This document shows positions 22,901-33,400 of a stretch of DNA of 64,000 nt, in pieces. Both the position numbers and the translations under genes were made by a program. The stretch's first letter is position 1; every line of letters starts with the position of its first letter. The notes below the pieces were generated by a model, which saw only the letters and a program-made list of their open reading frames with translations, searched no databases and was not told the origin of the DNA. The stretch lies in assembly GCA_035048495.1 (NCBI GenBank), contig CM068548.1:7801464-7865463 (forward strand), read 5' to 3'. Source of the stretch: Euptelea pleiosperma (Eukaryota; Streptophyta; Magnoliopsida; Ranunculales; Eupteleaceae).

Positions 22901-25900
22901 TCTTGAAGGGGACAAGTCTCAAGTCGAAGGGGAGAACGAAGATGGTAATGACACTACGAAACTTGCAATTTCTCTTCATGCTATTACGGGAACTAATCTG
23001 TCACATACCATGCGTCTTACTGGCTACTTGAAGAGACGTTTAGTTACGGTTTTGGTCGACTTCGGATCAACCCACAACTTTTTGCATGCATACCTAGCTC
23101 GGCAATGCGGTTGTCTGCTACAAAAATTAGACCCAATACAAGTTACTTTCGCCGATGAGGATACTCTCTTCAGTCATGGTGTGTGCCAAAACATGCCTCT
23201 CAACCTCCAAGGCTATAAATTTAGGTCTGATTTTTTTTCTACTATTAGTAAATGGGTGTGATGTTGTTTCGGGTGCGGCTTGGCTTGGCATCATTCTCTA
23301 GGGCGCCAATACATGGGACTTTGGAATATTAATTATGTCTTTTGTGATTGATGAGCATACATGCACATTGATGGGTAGCGTTTCTCCTATTGAACCCATT
23401 GCCAACCCAGGGGAGTTACATCGTTTATTGTTGCAGGCCAATCAGGGGTTTCTCTTCCAACTATTGGAGAAGGTGCTCTCGTTTGATGATTCCATGTTAC
23501 TACTAACCATCATCAAAGTTCTTATCAGGTTTTTTGATGTTTTTGGTGAACCCAAAGGGCTACTTGAACCATAGAGTAGGTCGTTGAGGACAACAGCTGT
23601 GGAAACATGGTGGTATGTTAGGATCGTTACGTTAAGACCTATGCTTTACATGCCACTATCGCTTATGTGCTTTTGGTTTTTTGGTTTGGGTCTTAACATT
23701 TGGTATCAAAGTCATCCCATGTCTTAAGTTTAAGTTACAGAAGGGGCGACCTGTGGAAAAAAGAGGCCAATGTGAAAGTTACCATGTGAAAAGGGTACCT
23801 GGACCACAGAGACCTGTGGAAAAGAGGCTAGAGTGAAAGCCGCCATGTGGAAAGGGCTACCTCGACCACCAAGTTGGCTGCCAAAGACGGTGGTTGCGGA
23901 AATGTGGTGGTATGTTAGGATCCTAACATTTAAGACCTAAGCTTTATGTGCCACTATCGCTTAGGTTCTTTTGGCGTATTGGTTTGGGTCTTAACAAACT
24001 CACATGGAGATGATTCAAAGCCCCATTTTTGGCTCAATGAAAATAGTGCAATTTTGAAATGTCTAACCCTATCAAATGTGGACTTGAAGTAAATGGTGAA
24101 ATGGAGGATCTAGAATTATAACTTGTAATTCACTTTTCAGAGGGCTAGAAATGTATGAATGGGCTTATTTTTTGAGAAGATCATTATGAGAAAAACCAGT
24201 CTTTTACATATCTCCATGTAGGCCCCACATAGGCGTGTTATGATAAGGCATGTAAGAATTTCCTGACTCTTGAATTATAACCTAAAAATCTGGGAATTGA
24301 GATGCAATATTTTTTTATTTTAGAGTTGAAGTGCATGCATTTTTTCTATACATTTTATAGACATTTTTACAATCTATGAATGAATCATAGCCATAAATTT
24401 ACATCATTTAGTGAGGTAGGGTCCTGTCTGATTGTTTCCAACCAAGAGATCTGGTGACCCAACAATGGCCTCGATGGGATGGATGGTTGCAAATGTACTA
24501 ATGGTCTGTACTCCCAGTATTATAGACCATTAGTAAGGTCTGAATTGAAAACATTTCATTTTCCATATAGTGGGGCACTGGGCAGGTGGGATCTACTGTT
24601 TGATGAGTCTAACCAAGAGATCTGCTAGGCAAAAAAAAGAAAATTGGATGGATGGCTATAAACATCTGATGTATACACCTTCTGGACCACTTCGTATACC
24701 TTTTTTTGCTGTTCAACATAATGTGATATATAGATCTGATGGTTACAATCCTTCACTAATGTTGGATATTTCACATAGGTGCTACTTATGGCTATGCCAG
24801 ACTTGCCAGTTATGAATTGTATATTCAATCTATAAGTTTGGACATCAGATTCTCCGGTTGTTCAATTGCTGGATGTGGTTGCTATAAGATATGGATCACC
24901 AGATACCTACCAAAATAAAAGATGTAGTCACTAAATTCTTCTAACCATGGCTAGTACAAGACAGGTTTTTTTTTTTTTTTTTCTGCATGAGCTGGGAGCC
25001 TGGGGTTTGGCATGGATCCCCACCTGACCCAAAAAAAATAAAATGTACATAATGGAATGCATATGACCTCAGCATGATCTTCAACCAATTCAGATATATG
25101 ATCAGGAAATTTAGAAGGGAGAAGGATGGTTTCATTACAATCTGTACAGAAAGATGCAAACAAAGCGATGCTAGTCTGCTGGTTTATGTGCTTCTCTCCA
25201 AGTATGCTCAACTTTGGAATGCCTGTATTGCTGGTCTCCTTGGGCATCTTGATTGTGATCCAAGTGACGGCTTTAGCTCCACACATACACGTAGCGGCAT
25301 AATGAATTGCATCAGTGGCATTGGAAGAGTCAGTCCTAATGAAATCTTTGGTATCTTCAAGCTTTGGAGCATGTTGCACACCTCTTTGGCATTGGGAGAG
25401 TCAGCCCTAATGAAATCTTTGGTATCTTCAAGCTTTAGAGAATGTTGCACACCTCTTTATCTTGGAGCTTGATGATGTAAATCATATTTTTGCCACTTTT
25501 ATTTGCATAAGCAATTATAGGGCTGCCATTCCAGTTTCTTATTAATTCACCATAATTGGCACCCACCAAATTTAGGGAGCTGTTTAAGTTGAGACACATG
25601 CATGTTTGGAGTCGATTGAAATCTGCCAATGTACTTTTTAGTCCTGTCTGAATCTTCTACATCGTCCTTGTAAAAAACCTGGCCTGTAGCATCCAATTTT
25701 TTCCCATATTCTGTTTTCAGAACAAAGTAAACCTTCTCCTGTTCCTTTCTCCCCCAGTATGATAAACTATGTCACAAAATTCTGTTTGCAGATTGTTGAT
25801 GATAGGTCATTTCTTCAAAAGCTTCTATCATCCAATTCACCTCTTCTGAGCAGGTTGCTTGGTGCTGCATCTTGAAATACCTTATATCACAATTGAGCCT

Positions 25901-27140
25901 AGCTATCCATTATTGTTTCTGTGTAACTTTAACCAAAGGAGAACGGTGGGATGCTAATGTAGTATTATACTGATAAGCCTACTGAATAGTTAACACTGTG
26001 CATGTCATTGATCTGAACTGTTTGATTGAGGCACTTAACATTGATCTCCCAGCCTAAATTCAGCCTGATTGACTGATTCTAAACTTTACAGATGTTATAT
26101 TCTTTTGAATTGTTAGAAAGCTTTAGCACAGCAATGACTTACTAAAAAAGGGCTTAAGCACAGCAGTTCTGGAAAAGACATGTTATCAGATACAATATGA
26201 TCATCCAATCTGTGCTTAAGAAAAAAAATGGGTCATCTAATCTGATCGATTTGGGGCTAGGTCATCCATATGATAGCCATCAGTCAGATCGTTCCAACCA
26301 CATCTACAGTAAAGGTCCTTTATAATACTTCATAGGCTTCCCCTATTCTTTCATCAAAATAATTCAATGCCCTCATGTATGCTCTTTGCTATTTCAAGCT
26401 ATACTTGGCATTTGACACTTCAAACTTAGTAAGTGTAAATGCCGCTCCCATCACGTACCTGTCCCATGACCTTCTCCATACCCAGGAAAAAGTAATGCAC
26501 TCATTCAGTTGTACTAAAGCAAGCTCTTTTCTGTTTCCAAACCAGGGATTGGTGGAGAGGGTAGCAGTTATTTTCTTCAACAATGACAACATTCCAGCTG
26601 AGAGATTTGTGTTTAAGCTCACAGTGAACCAGTCTTATGGGTCTAATGTGGAAGAAACTGACCTAGAATTCTCTCTCAGGTCATTCTTAATCAAGCTTTC
26701 GGTGTCTGAACCCCTGACTAAGGTTCTCCCAAGGGGTATGTGCACTAACAGTTTGGATCATAGTTACCTGGATTGCTGTTCCGTTTTGATTTTTTGATCT
26801 GCATGGCTTGCAATTTGCTAGGATTTTTGGAGAAGATACTTATTTTGGTTGCCAACTCACTAAACTTGTTCATAATGCTCAGTAGTTTTCTTGGTTTGAT
26901 GACAGTGGAACTGACTTATGTTATGCCTCTTTAACAGATTGCAGATGGGAGATAACAGCTTACTTCTGTACTCTCCCTCAGGCTAGTACGAGCAAGGAAG
27001 CAGAGCTATGGATTCCGACAGACACAAAGCAGTGGCAACAGCCTCCACTAATAACCCCAATCAAGTCTATGAGCAGCGAACCTCTGTCCGTACAGTTATA
27101 TTTGGAACACTTGAGTTTGTCAGAACCAGAGCCTAAGTGA
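19932..27140 (+). CDS. REV7: REV7 / MAD2B, HORMA subunit of DNA polymerase zeta (5 exons)
   Basis: Exons: 19932-19962, 20046-20126, 20219-20331, 26546-26735, 26938-27140; all introns are GT/AG and the joined frame is open for 205 residues plus TGA. REV7 is the accessory subunit of the translesion polymerase zeta, a HORMA-fold protein that bridges REV3 and REV1 in the nucleus. Exon 2 gives GTARILVEFLEVAINSIVFL, exon 3 AFERRRYMNVVVQRARHPQL and LRDYIHTAVRGLQPFIQK, exon 4 GLVERVAVIFF and LEFSLRSFLIKL, exon 5 CRWEITAYF and AELWIPTDTKQWQQPP. These blocks match the order of plant REV7 over the full length (about 200-215 residues). The start MEREDYRSP is the only ATG in frame before exon 2. Intron 3 is 6.2 kb and full of retroelements. 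The gene converges on Derlin-1. Confidence 0.93.
20513..20893 (+). mobile_element. TRIM element, copy 1 (short LTRs)
   Basis: Direct repeats at 20513-20598 and 20813-20893 begin TGTTAGGAT and end TAACA, sharing TTAAGACCTAAGCTT, CGCCTAGGTGCTTTT and TATTGGTTTGG. Directly after the first repeat is TTTGGGATTAGAGCC, a decayed primer-binding site for initiator tRNA-Met. The interior is about 210 bp without coding. It lies in REV7 intron 3. Confidence 0.8.
21533..21916 (-). mobile_element. TRIM element, copy 2 (short LTRs)
   Basis: LTRs at 21533-21616 and 21833-21916 (84 bp each) are the complement of copy 1 LTRs. The primer-binding site TTTGGTATTAGAGCCATCC is readable on the minus strand next to the right LTR. 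Another partial interior in the same orientation follows to about 21980, so tandem or nested copies are likely. Confidence 0.8.
21983..23615 (+). pseudogene. Ty3-gypsy gag/protease remnant joined to TRIM-type LTRs
   Basis: The end of an LTR (GTATTGGTTTGGGTCTTGACA, cut at its left) is followed by the primer-binding site TGGTATTAGAGCC (22008-22020) and a gag start MVNAKKVNERVD at 22041. A second frame near 22270 reads DFPKFNGVDREDINC. A zinc knuckle GLCFNCDK...GH, missing its last Cys, is near 22834. The retropepsin block at 22930-23260 gives ISLHAITGTN and LVDFGSTHNF, where the catalytic D-S/T-G is altered to DFG. The 23335-23574 block reads like the sequence before RT. No RT is left. It is followed by a TRIM-type LTR at 23616, suggesting one family. 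Confidence 0.8.
23616..23996 (+). mobile_element. TRIM element, copy 3 (short LTRs)
   Basis: LTRs at 23616-23698 and 23913-23996, both TGTTAGGATC...TCTTAACA. The primer-binding site TTTGGTATCAAAGTCATCC follows the first. The interior repeats blocks such as CTGTGGAAAAAAGAGGCCAA and GAAAGCCGCCATGTGGAAAG seen in copies 1 and 2. The first LTR could equally be the 3' LTR of the gypsy remnant to its left. Confidence 0.8.
24000..24240. repeat. Foldback segment, MITE-like
   Basis: The left CTCACATGGAGATGATT is roughly complementary to ATATCTCCATGTAGG at the right. The interior (TTTGAAATGTCTAACCCTAT, AAATGTGGACTTGAAGT) resembles that of the foldback MITE inside the MULE at 11690-11720. It is probably a diverged relative. 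Confidence 0.45.
24966..25770 (-). pseudogene. Possible processed pseudogene of an unrecognised gene
   Basis: On the minus strand, protein-like text appears in several frames: VYFVLKTEYGKKLD, FYKDDVEDSDRTKKYIGRF and QSTPNMHVSQLKQLPKFGG (about 25745-25570), then SPIIAYANKSGKNMIYIIKL (about 25530-25470), then FIRTDSSNATDAIHYAATC and KAVTWITIKMPKE (25340-25240). The minus-strand text ends in a run of A (complement of the T-run at 24966-24982). Lack of introns, several frame changes, and a poly(A) tail fit a retrocopy. I do not recognise the parent family. A 71-bp tandem duplication (about 25328-25470) breaks it. Confidence 0.35.
25328..25470. repeat. Tandem duplication, period 71 bp
   Basis: Two units share GAGTCAG.CCTAATGAAATC, TTTGGTATCTTCAAGCTTT and ATGTTGCACACCTCTTT, starting near 25328 and 25399. 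It lies inside the pseudogene-like stretch of REV7 intron 3. Confidence 0.8.
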
Positions 27141-27589
27141 AATTTTGAGCCTGGCGAAAGGGGAACTTGTACAATTCTACAAGCCCCCTTGTAAATTCCC
27201 TCAACAACATATACCCATCTAGAACTAAATCTTCATTTCAGTGGTGTGACTCGGACAACTTCGAAAGTCAATATAACTCGGTATTGACTCAGGTAGAGTT
27301 GCTACAATAAAACCCAAAAACATGTCTTGACTTGAAAGTTCATTGAGTTGAGTTGATTCGGTGACTTGTGAATCGACTCAGTTAGTCATTAAATTAGAAA
27401 AATTGTCTACAAGAATAACTTTACACAATGTATAGTACTGCAGGATATTAGTTCATTCTTTTTATTACAAATAATCATCTTTGTGAAGTGCCAATCAGAT
27501 ACATTTTAAAACTTCCATCAACAGCCAAAAAATTTCTAAGTATTTTGCTCTTCTATCCACTTTAAACAAAAATGAGATTTTTTTTATGT
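27141..27589. other. REV7 3' flank
   Basis: Sequence after the REV7 stop codon. It contains the expected 3' UTR and then non-coding DNA. Degenerate GACTCGG / GACTTG / AGTTGA motifs repeat at 27240-27380. No poly(A) signal was assigned. Confidence 0.4.
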
Positions 27590-27905
27590 GCACCCCGAAA
27601 AATGCCACGTGGCACACATCTTTTGGGCCCACTAATCCCATTAATGTTTGACCTACTCTTTAGGGAACCTACACAACAAAAGTCATTTTGATTAGTGATT
27701 TCTAGCCATTTTATTTGGGAGCCCCAAGATAACTCGATTCCAACGGCTAGAAATCACATGTAGAAAATGCTCAAATCCAACAGTTAGAAATGACCGATGA
27801 GGCTTTGTTTTGGTGTGTAGGTCCATTGAGTGGTAAGCTAAAAAATTCATATCTCATTGGGCTCGAAAGAGTGTGCCACATGGCATTTTAGGCGGGTACT
27901 TTAAT
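27590..27905. mobile_element. Foldback MITE, second core family
   Basis: ATGCCACGTGGCACACATCT at the left is the complement of AGAGTGTGCCACATGGCATT at the right. The inner part (CCACTAATCCCATTAATGTTTG, GATTAGTGATTTCTAGCC) is related to but distinct from the main family. Similar copies are near 45740-45910 and 46494-46800. Confidence 0.65.
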
Positions 27906-28220
27906 GTCCACCTCTAGACATCTTCAAATTTAGGTGCACCATTCAAAAAGGTCTCACCTAAAAGATCTCAATTATAAAGAAATGATCAACTAATTTCAAC
28001 CATTCAATATATTGGATGAGAAGATCGCAGTAGATCAAAATAATGGCCATACAGTGACTACAATCTTCTAGGTGAAAAGATTGCAGTAGATTACATGGTG
28101 GACATCTTTATGTGGGACCAGTTCAAAACTGTTTACTCACTGGGCTACCATTTGGGCACTTTATAGCATCAAACTTCGATATCACTCGGCCAAAATTGCA
28201 CCAGATCAAATGATCATAAC

Positions 28221-28223
<3 letters not shown>

Positions 28224-28259
<36 letters not shown>

Positions 28260-28312
28260 AAAAAACAAAAAACAAAAAACAAAAAACAAAAAACAAAAAA
28301 CAAAAAACAAAT
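28224..28312. repeat. Poly(A) run followed by (CAAAAAA)n
   Basis: An uninterrupted run of about 35 A (28224-28258) passes into about seven CAAAAAA units. It may be the tail of a retroposed sequence, but no body was recognised in front of it. Confidence 0.9.
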
Positions 28313-28439
28313 GTCATAAAAGAGTGCATATATGTGCTTACGATCTGTGTATAGACATTATCAGGTAGGTTGTTTGCTAACGAGATTATCTAACTAAAGG
28401 TCTAGAGCTGGGTCCAACACCAGAGCTAAACTTCTACAG

Positions 28440-28640
28440 TACTCCCTTCCTCTCACTTCTTTGCTTTAATATAAATAAATTGGAAGAGAGACAAGAGGTC
28501 GACTTGGTTGGAGGAGAGAAAAGGTTACTACTCACTTCTTTGTTAGAAGTGTTTTAATATAAATAATTTGGAAGAGAGACAAGAAGCCAACTTGTTTGGA
28601 GGAAAGAAAAGGTTGCTACTCATTTATTTGTTATTTATAT
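28440..28640. repeat. Tandem duplication, period about 89 bp
   Basis: Two units share TTTAATATAAATAA, TTGGAAGAGAGACAAGA and GGAGAGAAAAGGTTACTACT-like sequence. Confidence 0.75.
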
Positions 28641-29656
28641 TTTTTTGCTTCTTTTCAAAAATAACAATAAAACCGTTCAAAACGGCTAACTATAGGTGGC
28701 ATGGATGGAGCGTTACAATGGTAACAGTCGTTATGACCCTTTTTTCTAAACCATGAATTTTGCATCAATGTATACAATGCCATACTGCATCAAAACAGGT
28801 ACACAAGAGTTCCAACATGAGTGCATAGCACCTCGCCGGACGAACCTTGTATGGACTTTACAACACTTTAAATAACGTCAATGCATTTATATTTTAATAT
28901 AATAATGACGATAATAGTAGATAATATGATAAAACATCTTATGATTTGTATCGTATACTTAGATTTAAAGCTCTGTATGGTTGACGTATAAGTTCTCTAA
29001 AAATGATTTTTGCATATAAATGTCATAAAACGTTTTCTGTATCAACACTTCCTGACATACAAATCCTTGTTCTGTAAAACTTTTTGTTGATCACTGTACA
29101 AAGCCTAAAAGAACGCATATGTAATGTTATATTATACAAAATTTCAATTGCAAAAGATAGAACTCATATCCTATGGGAAATGTTAATTAGCATCTTGCAA
29201 AGAATAAAATAACAAAATAAAATTTGAAAGTTTTACTGCAAAATCCTTATCATGTCAGCCAGCAGGGTACTTTGCCCATTTGGAATAATCAAATGCAACA
29301 TTTTGTACAAGGATCCATCTGCAACAACTATCAATAAGTGTTCGATTCAACATTTCTTGCACTTTTTTCAGTTTGAAAATTCCAACATGCTTAAGAACTA
29401 AAAAGAGAGTTTCATTGCTCTTTGTTTTCCAACTAAGCCTCACTGAGAAACCATTAGAATACCCATCAACAATGAATGTGTTGTACAGACAAAATGAAAA
29501 TAAACCCTCATCGAGCAATTTCTCTTTCAATCTCAGGATAGCCCCTCACATTTTCCAGCATCGGTTGCTTCTTTTGCATTGTTAGTTGTGCCATCTAAAA
29601 AATGGAAAGAGAATTGGGAGAGTGGGCCTATTCAAACCGATGAGTGTGAGAGCAGT
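28641..29656. other. Derlin-1 3' flank
   Basis: About 1 kb downstream of the Derlin-1 stop codon (minus strand). A minus-strand open frame at 29255-29530 shows no family resemblance and probably belongs to the 3' UTR or flank. At 28670-28760 a short TTATAACGG-like fragment is seen. Confidence 0.4.
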
Positions 29657-30424
29657 CTATCCCCTGAGCTGATAGCCTCTCCCTCGGAAAGCCACACCGG
29701 CTGTCCTATCAGACTGGACAGTGCGGTCATTTGCCTGACGTCCAATCCCCCGCCGTGCTACAAATTTATGCCTATAACAGTAGAGGTTAAGGATATTGCA
29801 GAGAAAAGGAACACAGTTCACTCAAAAAATATGACAACTTCTAATATGATAACTTCTAATGGATAATAAAATAATTAACTGTGTGTGTGTGTGTGTGTGT
29901 CACATTCCAAACTAATGGATGGTTAAAAAATGCCTGAGAGGCACCTTCGAACCTGAAGTTGTTGAAATGCAACTGGCAGGTTCCCAGGGGCACTGAGCAT
30001 GACCCCAGAATTGACTCATGCATGAATACCACTGACGCACCAACAGATTTCCAAATGGGATGGGCAAACTTCACCACAACCCCTAAATTGTCAAGGCAAA
30101 CATCTTAGATGCCCTCTTACAGACAGTAATACGGGTTGTGAACCGCATAGCTGTCACATGGAAACATAGATACAGGGAAGTGGGGGCCAACCATTTGATG
30201 GCTCCCACAGAGAAAATTTCATTTTAACTCCAAAAATCAGCCCAACTGGATGGTCGTACACATCCAATCTATAGCAATCTTTTGGCCACCAAGAAAGAAT
30301 GTGAGAAACAGTACAGAAAAAGAAAAAAACTATCACTGAATGGTTACTGTCACCCAATTAGTAGTTAAATTTTTTGGTGTAAAGAGCCCCTCTACATCCC
30401 CCCTCATGCATGGCTATGCAAGTG

Positions 30425-30462
<38 letters not shown>

Positions 30463-33400
30463 GGGGGGGGGGGGTTGGGGGGGGTTGAAAGAAAACAAAT
30501 ATGGAAGGATACACCCAGTTTGGAGTCTTCAATATGTTCATTCCACCAGCAAGTGGATGCAACACCGTCAAGAAGTAATATAAATGTCCTGCAATGATGC
30601 CCAACAGGTCTGGCACAAGGGGTGAACCAAAAATAACGTCCAAAGCAAGCATTGCCCATGGGAGATAAAATGCCTGCATGCCAGTAAATTTAAATGCATA
30701 TAGCAGATTCAAATTTGGGAATAATACACATGTATATGCAAGAAGAGAGCAGCCTATTTTAATTTTCTGAGCACATAACGAATAGAAGCCAGCATACCTT
30801 GAGTGTCACAAGGCCATATATGTTGATTTGGGCATTTGGAAACTCTCTACTCCAGACATAGAGAAGCATGAATACCAGGGAAATCCCTAAGAAGGGTGAC
30901 TGGAACAGGGGGATGGCGGATAAAGCCTAATACATCCAAGTGGCGATAAGACAGGAGACAAAAAAGGATATTGTTTCCGTACTCAAATGATCATATCAAC
31001 AATAACCATACAGAAAAATAAAATATAATTAATCTGCCCTCAAGAATGACTGATCAAAAGACCACAAGGGCAAAGGAACACCAAATAGAAATACCAATTG
31101 AATATAGCAGATCTCTCACACACCAGTAAAGATAACGCTCCAAATATCATCATCCACAAGAAATCTGCTGTACGCCTTTCAAATGGTCCTTTCTCTAGCT
31201 GGACCCCGTATCTTGCTCTGTAACATCAAAACATTGTAGCATCAAAATGTAGATTTCCTCATTGTACTTTCCTATCAATTCCACAGATTCCCTTCAACAT
31301 GGAGCACTACAGAGAGTTATTATGATAAAAATCATAATCATCTTGATGCTTCAGATAAGAAGTTTGTTGTAATTTTTTACTTACATCATTAAGAGGCGAA
31401 TTCCAAAATTGATGGAAAATTTGCCGAGGAAAAAAAAGTTTGTAACCAGCCTCCATACCTAAAATGAATATTATGAACTTTCAGAGAGGTACCTAGACAG
31501 CAAAAAGGGAAAAGAGAAAAGAACACAACGAAAAGATTTTGGATAAACAGAAGAGATGAAGATAGGAGGATCAATGTCATGATATCAAACTTCCAAAGGG
31601 GGTCTTACAAATGTAATTCTCATTCAAATATGATAAAAAAAATTATAAAGACGTGCGTGTAAATTTTTTATAGAACTAGAAGCTGCTAGAAATAGGAAAG
31701 ACCTGCAAAACAACAAACCAGTACCAATACTTGTGCTGCCGAATTGAGTTTTTTTTCCACTTTCTATTTACATTTTCTAGAATGTTCATGGTACGCTAAT
31801 ATAGAGAAACAGAGATTTGAACAATGCTCGAAGCATCAAAACAACATGCACATGGCATGCATAAAAAATAGGCATGACATGGAGAGAATTCAATTACTAA
31901 AATAGGAGTTAGTGACATGACAACCACATTAAAGGACATTTTCAGCTGAACCTTTTCTTCCTTTTTCTCTTTCCTTCTCCATTCTGAGTCTCTCTTTTTT
32001 CCTTTCTCATTTTTCTTTATTCCACAATAAAGAAAATGTAAAAAGAGAATGAGAAAAGAAATTCTGAATTTCATTTCCTGAGGCACCATGGTTTTCTTCT
32101 CTGTTTCTTAGTAGAGCAATAACAATATCACTTACAAAAACAAACTACAGTGGATAGTTGAAGTACAGAAAAGGTACAATTTTTTAGTTCCGCAACAGGA
32201 TTGACCACTCAAAAGGACATTTTGATTTACAGTATAGTTGGAAGAAAAACACAATTCTGTTTCTTAAATGTCAAGGACCTCAAGGAAGTTAGTAAACGTG
32301 TACTGGTCCTATGGTAGTTCGTTGCCCGATGATTGCTCTTTATGTCACATAAGGAAGTTCCCTAATTAGTGCACAAGTGCACACTTTTGCTTGCTGCATC
32401 AAGCGGCGTGTTCAACAATGAGTTCGGTAAATCAGCACGTGCAGGACATAGAAAGTGAATACTAAACATGTGTGCATGAACCATTAGTGCAGACTATCAA
32501 AGAGATATGTCAAATGCAATATGTAATTACATTAACATGTAAATACATGCGTAATTACACGCTTCTTGTACGAGCATGATCTATGTATGTATGAAGATGG
32601 AAGATGATAACAAATTGTGGAAGAACCATAACCAAATTGTGAAAGCCCCCAAGCAAGCCAGACTGTAAATATTAAAATGCTGATGTCATGAAAGCGAACA
32701 AATCATACATGACAAATATCAAAACCAAGTCTAACAACCTATGTAATAAGGACATAAATTTTAGGTTTTTTTACCGTGTCTTAACATATTAAAACAGATA
32801 CATGTGTCGACGCATCACGACAGACATCCTAACATGTACAGCAGTGTCACTCTTTAATTTTAATTATTTTTGTACTAAGAAAAGGATTTCTAAAAGAAGG
32901 TTGGTGTGTTCCATCCTCGATACAATACTTTGTTAAGTTGTTAAACACAGCTATAGTTGTTTGATAGTCTTCCCTCTTATAAATCTACTCATTTAATATG
33001 TTATTGGATAGCTTCATGGCATATGGAAATGTTCTCTTTTACTTTTCATATATTTCTTCCGTAGTATTCTTCAAAAAGACTTTTGGTTTACATATAACTA
33101 AAGTATCATATTCCAATACATGTACATGGATGTGTCTACGTTTTGGGCTTCTCAAAGGTGCAGTGTCAAACACCTCGTATCTATGTTGGACACCAACATG
33201 TGCCCATGTCATTGTTATATAGCTAACAATTCCAACAGGATTGGTTTTCTGGAGCTACTCTCCAGAACTTTTCTCAAGATTGGTGGATTTTTCTTTACAC
33301 TTGGCAGCTGAGGGGGCAGGCCGAAGGGGTCCACTCGTTTTTCCACCCCACCCTCTCCCCATGAGGCAAGTTTCAGCCCCATAGCACACCACCACATGGC

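Noticed and set aside
29856..30077. Last exon of Derlin at 30077-29856
   Set aside because: The frame does not match the Derlin tail and does not fit the phase of exon 6. The exon at 29771-29657 fits both.
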